Part shown: positions 1 through 6,489 of the stretch, in pieces
Layout: every line of letters starts with the position of its first letter
Position numbering within the stretch: position 1 is the first letter of the stretch
Source of the DNA: Candidatus Sulfopaludibacter sp. SbA3
Lineage (GTDB): Bacteria > Acidobacteriota > Terriglobia > Bryobacterales > Bryobacteraceae
NCBI GenBank assembly: GCA_945861255.1
Contig: CAMAUG010000158.1
Span: 1 to 8,771, forward strand
Direction: 5' to 3'
DNA: 8,771 bases
Made by a program: the position numbers and the translations under genes
Notes under the pieces: model-generated
What the model was told of the DNA's origin: nothing
Database searches by the model: none
The model's input: the letters and a program-made list of their open reading frames with translations, nothing else

Positions 1-788
1 TTGGGAACCGGAAAAATTCCGATCTTGCATGTGAAGTCCCGAATGGAGCGGGCGAGCGTGATGGCCTCGAACTCCACATACAAGTCCTGGCCTTCGGCAC
101 GCGCGCGCCAATAGGTGTTGAGAGCCCACAGAATACCATGGTCGTGATACGGCTCCAGAAAATCGTCGCGGCCCGGCACGCCGCTGTCGGATTCGCGGAT
201 TTCGCTGGCTTGCGCATGGACGGTCAGCACCGGATCAGGACGGCTGTTGTCCTCCATGTAATCCGCGCGCGCCTTCACTTCAAAGGAGTAGTGTTGCGGA
301 AACACGGATGCCGCGCGATACGTGTTCTGAAACCCGTAGGTAACTTCGTAGGCGGCGCCCGAACCGGCGTCCAGCTTGCGCGCCCTCGTATCGTAAATCA
401 TCGGCTGATAGATCGCGGCATAGCGGCCATAATCCTCCAATACGGCTCTGAACTCCGCCAGGCTTGTGTTGCGGATGCGGACGGCTCCAACCCAGTCGAT
501 TACGGTTCCGTTCCACTCCGCCATACGCCGATTGACCGCCTCCTGGCTGATGTTCCAGCGAACCGGAGCGCCGCCTTGAAAATCCGTGAGGAGCCGCTTA
601 CGCACCGTCTCACCGGCCGATGACAGGTGGCCTTGAGCGAAACGCGCCGGCATGGCTTGTTCCGCGTCCCGGGCATAGTTCCTATATTCCTCAAAGGCGC
701 GTGCGTCTCGGGTGGTTGTACAACGGGCGGCCCAGCCGACTTCCGCCATCGGCAGCAGTAATGCAAGAACGGCAGCGATGAGTTTCAT
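1..788 (-). CDS. Exported protein of unknown function, 3' end outside window
   Basis: The frame opens with ATG at 788-786 and stays open for 262 codons to the window edge, so the C-terminus is missing. Residues 1-21 form a clear signal peptide (Lys2, a hydrophobic run IAAVLALLLPM, Ala-Ala before Arg22), so the product is exported. The rest is soluble and mixed alpha/beta: a helical start (residues about 27-75), then aromatic-rich strand-like stretches, including a late motif LWALNTYWRARAEGQDLYVE. That late motif resembles acidobacterial hypothetical proteins with a lipid-binding-like (START/SRPBCC-type) pattern, but this is recollection of a pattern and is weak. The start lies 4 nt after the stop of the winged-helix TPR regulator, and a GGTGA overlapping that stop could serve as ribosome site, so the two are very probably cotranscribed and translationally coupled. 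The real gene is on the minus strand; plus-strand frames here are shadows. No function is assigned. Confidence 0.8.
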   Translation of the reverse strand, partial: MKLIAAVLALLLPMAEVGWAARCTTTRDARAFEEYRNYARDAEQAMPARFAQGHLSSAGETVRKRLLTDFQGGAPVRWNISQEAVNRRMAEWNGTVIDWVGAVRIRNTSLAEFRAVLEDYGRYAAIYQPMIYDTRARKLDAGSGAAYEVTYGFQNTYRAASVFPQHYSFEVKARADYMEDNSRPDPVLTVHAQASEIRESDSGVPGRDDFLEPYHDHGILWALNTYWRARAEGQDLYVEFEAITLARSIRDFTCKIGIFPVP

Positions 789-792
789 GGAT

Positions 793-2733
793 TCACCGGT
801 GCAAAGCGCTCAGCAGTCTGATGAATTCGGGATTTCCCGCGAGTTTGCCGATGCGGGGTTCCACGCGAAGATACATCAGGTAATCGGTCCGCTCACCCAG
901 GGCTTTCCAGCTCCAGACAAAGGTCTTGGCGGTGTCACCCAGTGCCAGGTGGATGCTGGCGAAGTAAAGAGCGGGAACATAGCGCTGGCGCGACATCTCT
1001 TCGAGCCGCTCCAATTCCCGGCGCGCCTCATCCGGTTTCCCCGCCGCGGCGTAGGCACTCGCCAGGCCAGCCACCGTTGTTGGGCTGTTGGCCGACAGGG
1101 AAACCGCACGCTTGAACTCTTCAATGGCCTCCGGATACATCTGGTTCTGTTGATATGCCATTCCCAACGTCTGGTGCGCCAGGGGAAAGCTCGGGTCCAT
1201 CTCCACCACCGAGCGATACTGTTCGATGGCTTTGCCATATTGCTGGGTGTAGTAATAACACCACCCGATGCCGATATTGATGCTGGGAGAAAGCGGCTCC
1301 ATCCGCAGCGCCGCCTCCATCTCCGTGGTTGCTTTGCCCAAGTCGCCCGCCGCCATGAAGTAGTGGCTGTACCAATGATGCGCGTTCGAGGATGCTGGGT
1401 TGAGCGCTAATGCGCGCGAAAACTCCTCCAATGCCCCAGCCAAGTCCCAGTCGTAAGATAACTTGACGTATGCCAGAGATGCGTGTCCCTCGGCGAAGTT
1501 CGGATCCAGTTCGATCGCCTTTTGCGCGGCGGACTTCGCCAGAGGCATGGCGGTGTTCGGCGGCATTCCGTCGATGCCAACCGATCCCAGCAACGAGTAG
1601 GAATCGGCCAACCCGCTGTAGGCGGGCGCGTAGGTGGGGTCGGCCGCAATGGCCTGCTGGAAGTACTGCACGGCCCGTTTCACGGACTCCTCTGTCCGTC
1701 GGTTCCAAAAGTAACGGCCTCGCAGATAGGCGTCCAGCGTTTCCGGCTTGATCTGCCGCCTTGCCTGCAGCCACTGCCGCTCATCCGCAGTGATGGTCAC
1801 TTGGATCTCGGCGGCGATCGCTTGGGCCACTGCCGATTCCAAACTCAGAACGTCCTGCACGTCGCGTTCATAATTATTGGCCCAATACACGGCGCGACTT
1901 GCGGGATCGATCAATTGGGCATCGATCCGCACGCGCCCGCCCGAGCGCACGACGGTGCCTGTTAAGACCCGCTTGACCTCCGAGCTACGCACAATCCGGT
2001 CGAAGGTCGCGGGATCCATCCGGCTGCCGGGTTCAGAAGTCAGATTGACCACCCGAAGATTCCCCATCTTCGTCAGACCGGTGATCAAAGCCTGTGTCAT
2101 GCCGTCGGCAAAGTAGTCTTCGGACGAGTCTCCGGCGACATTGCGGAAGGGGAGCACCGCGAGCGTGTTCAGTTGGGCGCCGGCTGGCGAAACCGGACCG
2201 GAATCACGGCCGCGCATCGCAAAATAGCCGGCCAGCGCCACCACCGCAGCCAGAAGAAGGAACACCGCAGGTGCGATCCAGGTGGAGGGCTTTCCCGTGG
2301 ACGCCGTTCCGGACAGCTCGCCGGGCTCTTCCGCCGCGGATTCGGCCGGAGCGGGTTGGACCGGCGCAAGCAGGGCCGCGCCGGGTTGAGCCATCCGGAC
2401 CGGAGCCACGAACTGATAGCCTCTTTTCGGAATGGTCTCGATGTAGGCCGCATCTTCTCCACCAACCCCGAGTCCGGCCTCCCCGAGCGCCTTACGCAGC
2501 AGGGAGATATTGCGCGTCAACGCACCTTCTTCCACAAAGGTATCGGGCCAGACCGCCTGCATCAGCTCGCTCTTTTCCACCATCCGGCCGGAGTTGATGA
2601 CGAGTACAAGGAGGGTCTCGGCGGCTTTGGGGGGCAACGAAATCAGCTCGGTCCCGCGTCGGAGTAGGCGCTCGCTCTCATCGATCCGGTACGGACCGAA
2701 TTCATAGCCGCGAGCGCTCATGCCTGTGGTCAT
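793..2733 (-). CDS. Membrane-anchored winged-helix / TolB-N / TPR regulator (CadC-like layout)
   Basis: A 646-aa one-component regulator. Residues about 10-112 are an OmpR/PhoB-type winged-helix DNA-binding domain: a starting strand (YEFGPYRID), a recognition-helix region about 68-84 (VEEGALTRNISLLRKAL) and the wing hairpin ending YIETIPKRGYQFVAPV. A Pro/Ala/Glu-rich linker (113-150) leads to one transmembrane helix at about 152-173. Residues about 188-312 match a TolB N-terminal-like domain (LAVLPFRNVAG, EDYFADGMTQALITGL). Tetratricopeptide repeats fill about 332-615 (for example AIAADPTYAPAYSGLADSY, AIELDPNFAEGHASLAYV, VVEMDPSFPLAHQTLGMAY). The topology should place the DNA-binding domain in the cytosol and TolB-N/TPR in the periplasm, as in CadC. 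ATG 2733 is the first start after an in-frame TAA; ATG at residue 5 is the only near alternative. A GAGG lies 21 nt upstream, too far to be a good ribosome site, so initiation may be weak or leaderless. The ligand is unknown. The downstream exported gene is the obvious candidate partner. Confidence 0.9.
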   Translation of the reverse strand: MTTGMSARGYEFGPYRIDESERLLRRGTELISLPPKAAETLLVLVINSGRMVEKSELMQAVWPDTFVEEGALTRNISLLRKALGEAGLGVGGEDAAYIETIPKRGYQFVAPVRMAQPGAALLAPVQPAPAESAAEEPGELSGTASTGKPSTWIAPAVFLLLAAVVALAGYFAMRGRDSGPVSPAGAQLNTLAVLPFRNVAGDSSEDYFADGMTQALITGLTKMGNLRVVNLTSEPGSRMDPATFDRIVRSSEVKRVLTGTVVRSGGRVRIDAQLIDPASRAVYWANNYERDVQDVLSLESAVAQAIAAEIQVTITADERQWLQARRQIKPETLDAYLRGRYFWNRRTEESVKRAVQYFQQAIAADPTYAPAYSGLADSYSLLGSVGIDGMPPNTAMPLAKSAAQKAIELDPNFAEGHASLAYVKLSYDWDLAGALEEFSRALALNPASSNAHHWYSHYFMAAGDLGKATTEMEAALRMEPLSPSINIGIGWCYYYTQQYGKAIEQYRSVVEMDPSFPLAHQTLGMAYQQNQMYPEAIEEFKRAVSLSANSPTTVAGLASAYAAAGKPDEARRELERLEEMSRQRYVPALYFASIHLALGDTAKTFVWSWKALGERTDYLMYLRVEPRIGKLAGNPEFIRLLSALHR

Positions 2734-2775
2734 AACCCGGTGTTCGCGTAAGTTCCTCTGTTAAGGCTGCTTACG

Positions 2776-2784
2776 AGCATACCA
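2776..2784 (-). promoter_or_regulatory. Candidate extended -10 promoter for the TPR regulator operon
   Basis: Read on the minus strand this is TGGTATGCT, a TGn extended -10 followed by a hexamer matching TATAAT at 4 of 6 positions. A TTTACA is present upstream but at a 20-nt spacing, so the extended -10 would have to do most of the work. The predicted start near 2769 would give a leader of about 35 nt before ATG 2733. It is a pattern match only. Confidence 0.3.
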
Positions 2785-2900
2785 GATCGTAACCGAGCTT
2801 CTGTAAATACCGGGTTGCGCGGCATCCATCAGAACTTCATCACAGTTTTGTCCGGGTTTTCGCGGGACGGGGGCTACTGCGAGCGCGCAAACTCGGGTCC

Positions 2901-2906
2901 AAGGAG
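2901..2906 (+). promoter_or_regulatory. Shine-Dalgarno AAGGAG that fixes the start of the GDSL hydrolase
   Basis: AAGGAG sits 10 nt before ATG 2917. The frame is open further upstream to an ATG at 2815, but those 34 residues are polar, lack a ribosome site and would bury the signal peptide. The site therefore selects 2917 as the start. Confidence 0.75.
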
Positions 2907-2916
2907 CAATAACAAA

Positions 2917-3678
2917 ATGTCCATGAAATCCAAGCTGTTTGACTTCCGCCGCGTGCCTATCGCCGCTGCGCTTACTATCTTCGTACTCACGGGTACCGCG
3001 AACGCTCAGCCGTGGGCGTCGTTCGATGACAACACACGTTACCTGGCTCTGGGGGACAGCCTTTCCGCCGGGTTCGAAGCCAAACCTGCCACCCAAGGTT
3101 TTGTATTCCAGCTTTATCAAGGTGGGGCCATCGATACTCTGAACAACCTGCTGTTTTGTGCAGCCGCCATTCCCAATGCAACCAGCGCCGATGTTTTGAG
3201 CTATCAGGTCCCGCAAGTTCACCTCTCCTTCACTAATACCGGTAAGACTTACCGGAAAGTAGTTACCCTCACGGTCGGCGGCAACGATGCGCTTTCGCTG
3301 CTGGACGCTCAGGGTACGATCGATCCGTCGAAAGTGCCGGCCATGATTCAGGCATACGGCAATAACCTGGCGGCGATTTTGGGCACCCTTGTTGCCATCT
3401 CTCCAGATGTGCAGATCTACGTCGGGAACCTTTACGATCCGAAGCTGCCCATCGCCGGAGCGGATCTGCTGATCGGCGCGATGAATCAAACCACCGCCGT
3501 TGTAGCCGGTTTCTTCCCCGCCAGCGTGGTGCTGGTGGACCTCCATGCGGCGTTCTTGGACCGGAAGGGTCTGCTCCTGGTTGAAAGGCGGGGAGCAGGT
3601 TTCAACATCCATCCAACGGATGCCGGCCACCGGGTCATGTCCAATACCTTCGCTGAGGCAATCGGCGGGCGTCCTTAG
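2917..3678 (+). CDS. Secreted GDSL/SGNH-family hydrolase (esterase/lipase-like)
   Basis: A 253-aa protein with a signal peptide (residues 1-30, hydrophobic IAAALTIFVLTG, likely cleavage after ANA30). Block I is YLALGDSLSAGF with Ser48 as nucleophile. Block III is TVGGND with Asn123. The C-terminal block has His232 in IHPTDAGH. These support an SGNH hydrolase acting on ester bonds in the periplasm or outside the cell; the substrate cannot be told. Two positions look non-canonical. The block II Gly is Asn87 in a context IPNATSADVL where VPGATS-like sequence is usual, and the Asp normally three residues before the catalytic His is Phe229 (FNIH). Activity might therefore be altered, or a Ser-His dyad may suffice. 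The start at 2917 is chosen from the AAGGAG 10 nt upstream. The next gene begins 33 nt after the stop on the same strand, suggesting an operon. The long antisense frame here is a shadow. Confidence 0.88.
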   Translation: MSMKSKLFDFRRVPIAAALTIFVLTGTANAQPWASFDDNTRYLALGDSLSAGFEAKPATQGFVFQLYQGGAIDTLNNLLFCAAAIPNATSADVLSYQVPQVHLSFTNTGKTYRKVVTLTVGGNDALSLLDAQGTIDPSKVPAMIQAYGNNLAAILGTLVAISPDVQIYVGNLYDPKLPIAGADLLIGAMNQTTAVVAGFFPASVVLVDLHAAFLDRKGLLLVERRGAGFNIHPTDAGHRVMSNTFAEAIGGRP

Positions 3679-3683
3679 GATCG

Positions 3684-3763
3684 AAATCAATCAGACAAGG
3701 AAACATATCCAATGACTTTCAAAAACCTGACTGCGATTTCCGTGACTGTCCTGTCGGTGGGCC
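3684..3763 (+). repeat. Direct repeat copy A: ribosome site plus 17-codon leader
   Basis: This 80-nt segment matches 4457-4535 at about 70 of 80 columns by eye with one single-base gap. It spans an AAATCAATCA box, the AAGGAA ribosome site, and the first 17 codons (MTFKNLTAI...VG) of the barrel gene, with an unbroken identical run of 28 nt starting at the ATG. Similarity ends sharply at GGGCC. All five coding differences fall in four codons and all change the amino acid. Confidence 0.9.
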
Positions 3764-4407
3764 GTCACTTACGCTCTGGTGCCTTGATTAAGGTGACCAG
3801 GAGAAATATTCTGTGTCTCGCGACTTTCGGAATACTCTTGACGATTCCCGCCAACGCACAAAGCGACTTTCCAAGGGTCGAGATCTTCGGGGGATATTCG
3901 CTTCTTCATCCCAGGCTGCCCGGGAATTTGGGGAGCAGTGCATCAGAGAGCGCCTTCCTCCGGTCAACCGGCGAGTCCGTGCTGGGGAATGTACCCGGAT
4001 GGGGAGCTAGCGCAACAGTGAATCTCACTCGAATGTTCGGAGTCACTGGAGATTTTGGAGGAAACTACAAAAACGCGGACACGATCCAAGGCGTCAGCGT
4101 GAACGCAAGCGGTAATGTGCACACGTTTCTTTTCGGTCCCACGGTCACCATGCGGAACAAGCGGGTGAGTCCATTCGTGCACGCCTTGTTTGGTATTGGA
4201 CGGGTGGGCGCTTCTGCCGAAGGCTCTCGATTCACCTATAACGAAACGGGCTTCGCGGCCTCGATCGGAGGTGGGGTGGATATTGCCTTGCGCCGTCACA
4301 TCGCCTTCCGAGCCGTCGAAGTCGATTATTTTCCTTACCGCCATGCGGATGGCAAGGCTTCCACGTTTAACAACATCCGCTGGAGATCGGGGATCGTGAT
4401 TCACTGA
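3712..4407 (+). CDS. Outer-membrane beta-barrel protein with duplicated leader
   Basis: A 231-aa frame. Residues 31-50 (RNILCLATFGILLTIPANAQ) are a good signal peptide ending ANAQ. The mature part alternates short amphipathic strands with Gly-rich turns (VEIFGGYSLL, WGASATVNLTRMFGVTGDFGG, HTFLFGPTVTM, SPFVHALFGIGR, FAASIGGGVDIALRRHIAFRAVEVDYF), the pattern of an eight-strand OmpA/OMP_b-brl-type barrel. The last strand ends GIVIH, with no terminal Phe or Tyr. The first 17 residues are a copy of the leader of the next gene, so the annotated ATG 3712 (AAGGAA, 9 nt spacing) yields two hydrophobic segments in tandem. Alternative starts are TTG 3784 (giving [M]IKVTRRN...) or GTG 3793, which give a conventional signal peptide but have no visible ribosome site. 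The gene lies 33 nt after the GDSL hydrolase. Its role is probably structural or surface; no specific function can be assigned. Confidence 0.8.
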   Translation: MTFKNLTAISVTVLSVGRHLRSGALIKVTRRNILCLATFGILLTIPANAQSDFPRVEIFGGYSLLHPRLPGNLGSSASESAFLRSTGESVLGNVPGWGASATVNLTRMFGVTGDFGGNYKNADTIQGVSVNASGNVHTFLFGPTVTMRNKRVSPFVHALFGIGRVGASAEGSRFTYNETGFAASIGGGVDIALRRHIAFRAVEVDYFPYRHADGKASTFNNIRWRSGIVIH

Positions 4408-4456
4408 GATCGACTGCATTGGCCAGTCGAAACCAAGCAAGGCAAGTAGTAGACCC

Positions 4457-4535
4457 AAATCAATCAAAAAGGAATGATATCCGATGACTTTCAAAAACCT
4501 GACTGCGATTTACGTGGCTCTCCTGGTGGTGGGCC
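4457..4535 (+). repeat. Direct repeat copy B: ribosome site plus 17-codon leader
   Basis: This is the partner of 3684-3763. Here the leader (MTFKNLTAIYVALLVVG) continues naturally into QSNLFAASA as one complete signal peptide, so this copy looks like the source. Copy A has more polar residues in the hydrophobic core (S, T, S in place of Y, A, V). Confidence 0.9.
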
Positions 4536-4984
4536 AATCGAACCTATTCGCCGCTTCCGCACCCGTGGAGTTGAAGTGGAATGAGCTGACTGCGGCAACT
4601 TATCAGAGAACTGTAGAGCTTACGCTCCCGAATGCCGTCACCGTTAAGGGCCACGTGGCTGCCGTCCGAGAAGACGGCTTGGTCCTTGATGTAACGAAGA
4701 CTTCCGATTCCAAGGCGTTTCCGAAGGGCAATGGCATGATCCCTCGCGCCTCCGTCACCTTGTTGAAACTGGAGAAGCGCGGGTCGAATTGGCGCACCAT
4801 GGGGACCGTGATCGGCGTGATCGGCGGAGTGGTCCTGGGCGGCTACGTCGCGGCGAAAACGGCGGATACGGCGGGCTCCGGACTTTCCATTTTAGTTGCA
4901 ACCGCCTCGGCGGTCTCGATTGCGGGAAACTTAGCCGGCGGCGCCGCGGACCGAAAGACAAGTTTGATTCGTGTGGTGCAGTAG
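4484..4984 (+). CDS. Exported LSm-like / glycine-zipper protein, acidobacterial-type family
   Basis: A 166-aa protein with AAGGAA 9 nt before the ATG. Residues 1-25 are a signal peptide (hydrophobic LTAIYVALLVVG, likely cleavage near FAASA). Residues about 38-97 form a compact beta-rich unit (VELTLPNAVTVKGHVAAVREDGLVLDVTKTSD...PKG...IPRASVTLLKL) that resembles an LSm-like small barrel with a VKG and a LVLDV core. Residues about 107-121 (GTVIGVIGGVVLGGY) and 132-153 are Gly/Ala-rich hydrophobic segments like glycine zippers, so the C-terminal half may insert in or lie against a membrane. Similar signal-peptide LSm-like proteins are known to me as hypothetical proteins in Acidobacteriota; no function is established. 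The gene is 76 nt after the barrel gene and shares its leader sequence, so the two are probably expressed together. Confidence 0.75.
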   Translation: MTFKNLTAIYVALLVVGQSNLFAASAPVELKWNELTAATYQRTVELTLPNAVTVKGHVAAVREDGLVLDVTKTSDSKAFPKGNGMIPRASVTLLKLEKRGSNWRTMGTVIGVIGGVVLGGYVAAKTADTAGSGLSILVATASAVSIAGNLAGGAADRKTSLIRVVQ

Positions 4985-5185
4985 ACAGAGGGGCGTGAAC
5001 GACCAGGGTCACAGGACGGGGACGCGGATCCGCGGCATCAATAGATTGATCCGGAGCTTGATCTGGGCATTTTGCCCTGGCTTGCATTCGCGGCCTGTCC
5101 GTTGCCGGGGAAGAATGCCAAAGGGCGATTCACGATCGCCTCGCGGCGCGCTGCCGTGTCTTTACAGAGGACGCCTCACTACCCC
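4985..5185. other. Convergent intergenic gap with several palindromes
   Basis: The gap lies between the LSm-like gene (plus) and clpP (minus). It contains a perfect 12-nt palindrome CGCGGATCCGCG (5023-5034), a close dyad ATCAAT-AG-ATTGAT (5037-5050) and the hairpin at 5124-5140. No gene is supported here: short frames lack ribosome sites. The likely role is transcription end for both flanking operons. Confidence 0.5.
5124..5140 (-). terminator. Weak candidate terminator after clpP
   Basis: A 6-bp perfect stem GGCGAT/ATCGCC with a 5-nt loop lies 46 nt past the clpP stop. On the minus strand it is followed by CTTTGG, so the T-run is short. It could be a terminator or just a processing or stabilising hairpin. 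Confidence 0.35.
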
Positions 5186-5800
5186 TTACTTTGAGATCGG
5201 GAGCACCGCGCGGCTGGCGATGACGCTATCGACAATGCCGTACTTGACGGCTGCTTCGGCTTCCATGATGTAGTCGCGGTCCACGTCGCGGGCGATGCGC
5301 TCAATCGGTTGGCCGGTGGCGTCGGCCAGTACGCCGTTCAGCGTTTCGCGCATGCGCAGAATTTCCCGCGCATAGATATCGATGTCCGTGGCTTGTCCGG
5401 CCAGGCCGCTCATGGAGGGCTGGTGGATCAAAATGCGCGAATGCGGGAGCGTGAAGCGCTTGCCCTTGGTTCCGCAGGCCAGCAGCACCGCGGCCATGGA
5501 CGCGGCCTGGCCCACGCAATAGGTCACGATATCGGGCTGGACCAGGTTCATGGTGTCCAGAATCGCCATGCCTCCAGTGATGGAACCGCCTGGCGAATTG
5601 ATGTAGATGGAGATGTCTTTCTCCGGATCTTCCGCCGCCAGGAACAGCAACTGGGCGATGATCACGTTGGCGACGTTGTCATCGATGGGTGTCCCCAGAA
5701 AAATGATGTTCTCTTTCAGCAGGCGCGAATAGATGTCGAAGGCGCGTTCGCCGCGCGAGGTTTGTTCCACCACCATCGGCACCAGGACGGAATTTTGCAT
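5186..5800 (-). CDS. clpP: ATP-dependent Clp protease proteolytic subunit ClpP
   Basis: A 204-aa serine peptidase (family S14), close to the usual length. It forms the tetradecameric barrel that degrades substrates fed by ClpX/ClpA/ClpC in the cytosol. Visible family blocks are EQTSRGERAFDIYSRLL (12-28), the ENIIFLGTPIDD handle, INSPGGSITGGMAI with the oxyanion-hole glycines, catalytic Ser101 in GQAASMAAVLL, His126 in RILIHQPS, and Asp176 in RDVDRDYIMEA. All three catalytic residues are present by alignment with Bacillus subtilis Ser98/His123/Asp172. The loop after His126 (PSMSGLAGQATDIDIYA) is one residue longer than in B. subtilis. ATG 5800 has AAGGAG at a 10-nt spacing, lying inside the C-terminal codons of the upstream rrf2-type gene. 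The start is 3 nt after that gene's stop, so the pair is coupled. The common neighbours tig and clpX are not seen here; clpP may be a second copy, but that cannot be judged from this window. Confidence 0.97.
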   Translation of the reverse strand: MQNSVLVPMVVEQTSRGERAFDIYSRLLKENIIFLGTPIDDNVANVIIAQLLFLAAEDPEKDISIYINSPGGSITGGMAILDTMNLVQPDIVTYCVGQAASMAAVLLACGTKGKRFTLPHSRILIHQPSMSGLAGQATDIDIYAREILRMRETLNGVLADATGQPIERIARDVDRDYIMEAEAAVKYGIVDSVIASRAVLPISK

Positions 5801-5803
5801 GTC

Positions 5804-6277
5804 TCACTCTCTCCTTGTTTTCGAGGCCGTCTTCTTGGGACGGCGGGGCCGGGCCAGCCGGCGGCGCTTCTCACTCAGGGCCTTCGCCAGATCGGCGATC
5901 GAAGTCCCCCCCAAGTACTCTATGATACGCGACCGCAGCTCCATCCATGAATCGTGCATGCCGCAGGCGGCGCGGTCGTTGCATTCCGGGCGCCCTCCGA
6001 TACACCGGTCATATCGGCCGGCGCCGTCCACCGCTTCGACGATTCGCAGCATCGATATCTCTTCGGGGGGTTGACTCAGGCGGAATCCGCCGCGTGGGCC
6101 TTTGCTGGATTTCAACAATCCATGGCGCGCCAGATCCTGCAAGATCTTCGCAAGAAAGTGGAGAGGAATTCCGTCATCGGCGGCGATGTTCTTCACCAGA
6201 GCGTATTCGTCATGCGCGAGCGGAGCCATCTGAACCAGGGCGCGCAGGGCATATTCGGCGGAGCGGGAATAGAGCAT
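5804..6277 (-). CDS. Rrf2-family transcriptional regulator with three-Cys Fe-S motif
   Basis: A 157-aa regulator. Residues about 1-70 are the Rrf2 winged helix: MLYSRSAEYALRALVQMA, the recognition-helix region PLHFLAKILQDLARHGLL and the wing KGPRGGFRLSQPPEEIS. Residues 92-105 hold three cysteines, C92-X6-C99-X5-C105 (CIGGRPECNDRAAC), followed by GMHDSW, the layout used by IscR/NsrR/RirA-type proteins to bind an Fe-S cluster. It therefore probably senses iron-sulfur status, redox or NO; which of these cannot be decided. Residues 137-157 are an unusually basic tail (EKRRRLARPRRPKKTASKTRRE). ATG 6277 has no Shine-Dalgarno, but a TACAAT -10 sits so that the predicted transcript begins at the A of the ATG, suggesting leaderless translation. 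clpP follows after 3 nt and its ribosome site is inside this gene. Confidence 0.92.
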   Translation of the reverse strand: MLYSRSAEYALRALVQMAPLAHDEYALVKNIAADDGIPLHFLAKILQDLARHGLLKSSKGPRGGFRLSQPPEEISMLRIVEAVDGAGRYDRCIGGRPECNDRAACGMHDSWMELRSRIIEYLGGTSIADLAKALSEKRRRLARPRRPKKTASKTRRE

Positions 6278-6283
6278 GGGTGG

Positions 6284-6289
6284 ATTGTA
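6284..6289 (-). promoter_or_regulatory. -10 box TACAAT for rrf2-clpP, leaderless geometry
   Basis: On the minus strand TACAAT (5 of 6 to TATAAT) ends at 6284; seven bases on is 6277, the A of the rrf2 ATG. The -35 region at a 17-nt spacing (AACGAC) is poor. The TAC of the box is the last triplet of the palindromic element 6287-6346, so the element partly makes the promoter. Rrf2 proteins often repress their own promoters, so this palindrome could be an operator; that is inference. Confidence 0.45.
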
Positions 6290-6346
6290 GGACAGGCCCG
6301 TGACCTGTCGTTTCAGTCGGAATAACAGGCCATGGGCCTGTCCTAC
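6287..6346. repeat. 60-bp bipartite palindrome (REP-like element)
   Basis: The ends are a perfect 13-bp inverted repeat, GTAGGACAGGCCC (6287-6299) and GGGCCTGTCCTAC (6334-6346). Each arm also folds on itself: GACAGG-N7-CCTGTC at 6291-6309, and ACAGGCC-ATG-GGCCTGT at 6325-6341. The ACAGG core thus occurs four times in alternating orientation. This architecture resembles dispersed REP/BIME-type intergenic elements, but only one copy is in this window. It sits between the terminator of the small transcript and the rrf2 start. Confidence 0.8.
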
Positions 6347-6395
6347 GCAAGAAACCCCGCCCCGGACGAGTCTGAGACAGGTCCCGGGCGGGGTT
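6347..6395 (-). terminator. Strong intrinsic terminator of the small minus-strand transcript
   Basis: On the minus strand a 15-bp stem with a single mismatch (AACCCCGCCCGGGAC pairing with GTCCGGGGCGGGGTT) encloses a 13-nt loop, and is followed by TCTT, giving TTTCTT across the stem end. The plus-strand downstream side is not T-rich, so it works in the minus direction, the same direction as the promoter at 6585-6613. Confidence 0.8.
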
Positions 6396-6489
6396 CACAC
6401 TAGCGACTCAGTTCTCGCGTGAGTAGGCCGTTCCACAGGAGCAGCGGCCTCGTCACTGAAACGAAACCTGAACGTTAGGAGGGTCGACG

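Noticed and set aside
138..623. A 161-codon plus-strand open frame
   Set aside because: The opposite strand holds a continuous frame from 788 to the edge with a signal peptide and tight spacing to the regulator; the plus frame is its shadow.
2815..2916. N-terminal extension of the GDSL hydrolase starting at ATG 2815
   Set aside because: No ribosome site at 2815, and it would bury the signal peptide; AAGGAG supports 2917.
2761..3690. A 309-codon minus-strand open frame
   Set aside because: It is antisense to the GDSL hydrolase, which has a ribosome site, signal peptide and catalytic blocks; the minus frame shows no recognisable domain.
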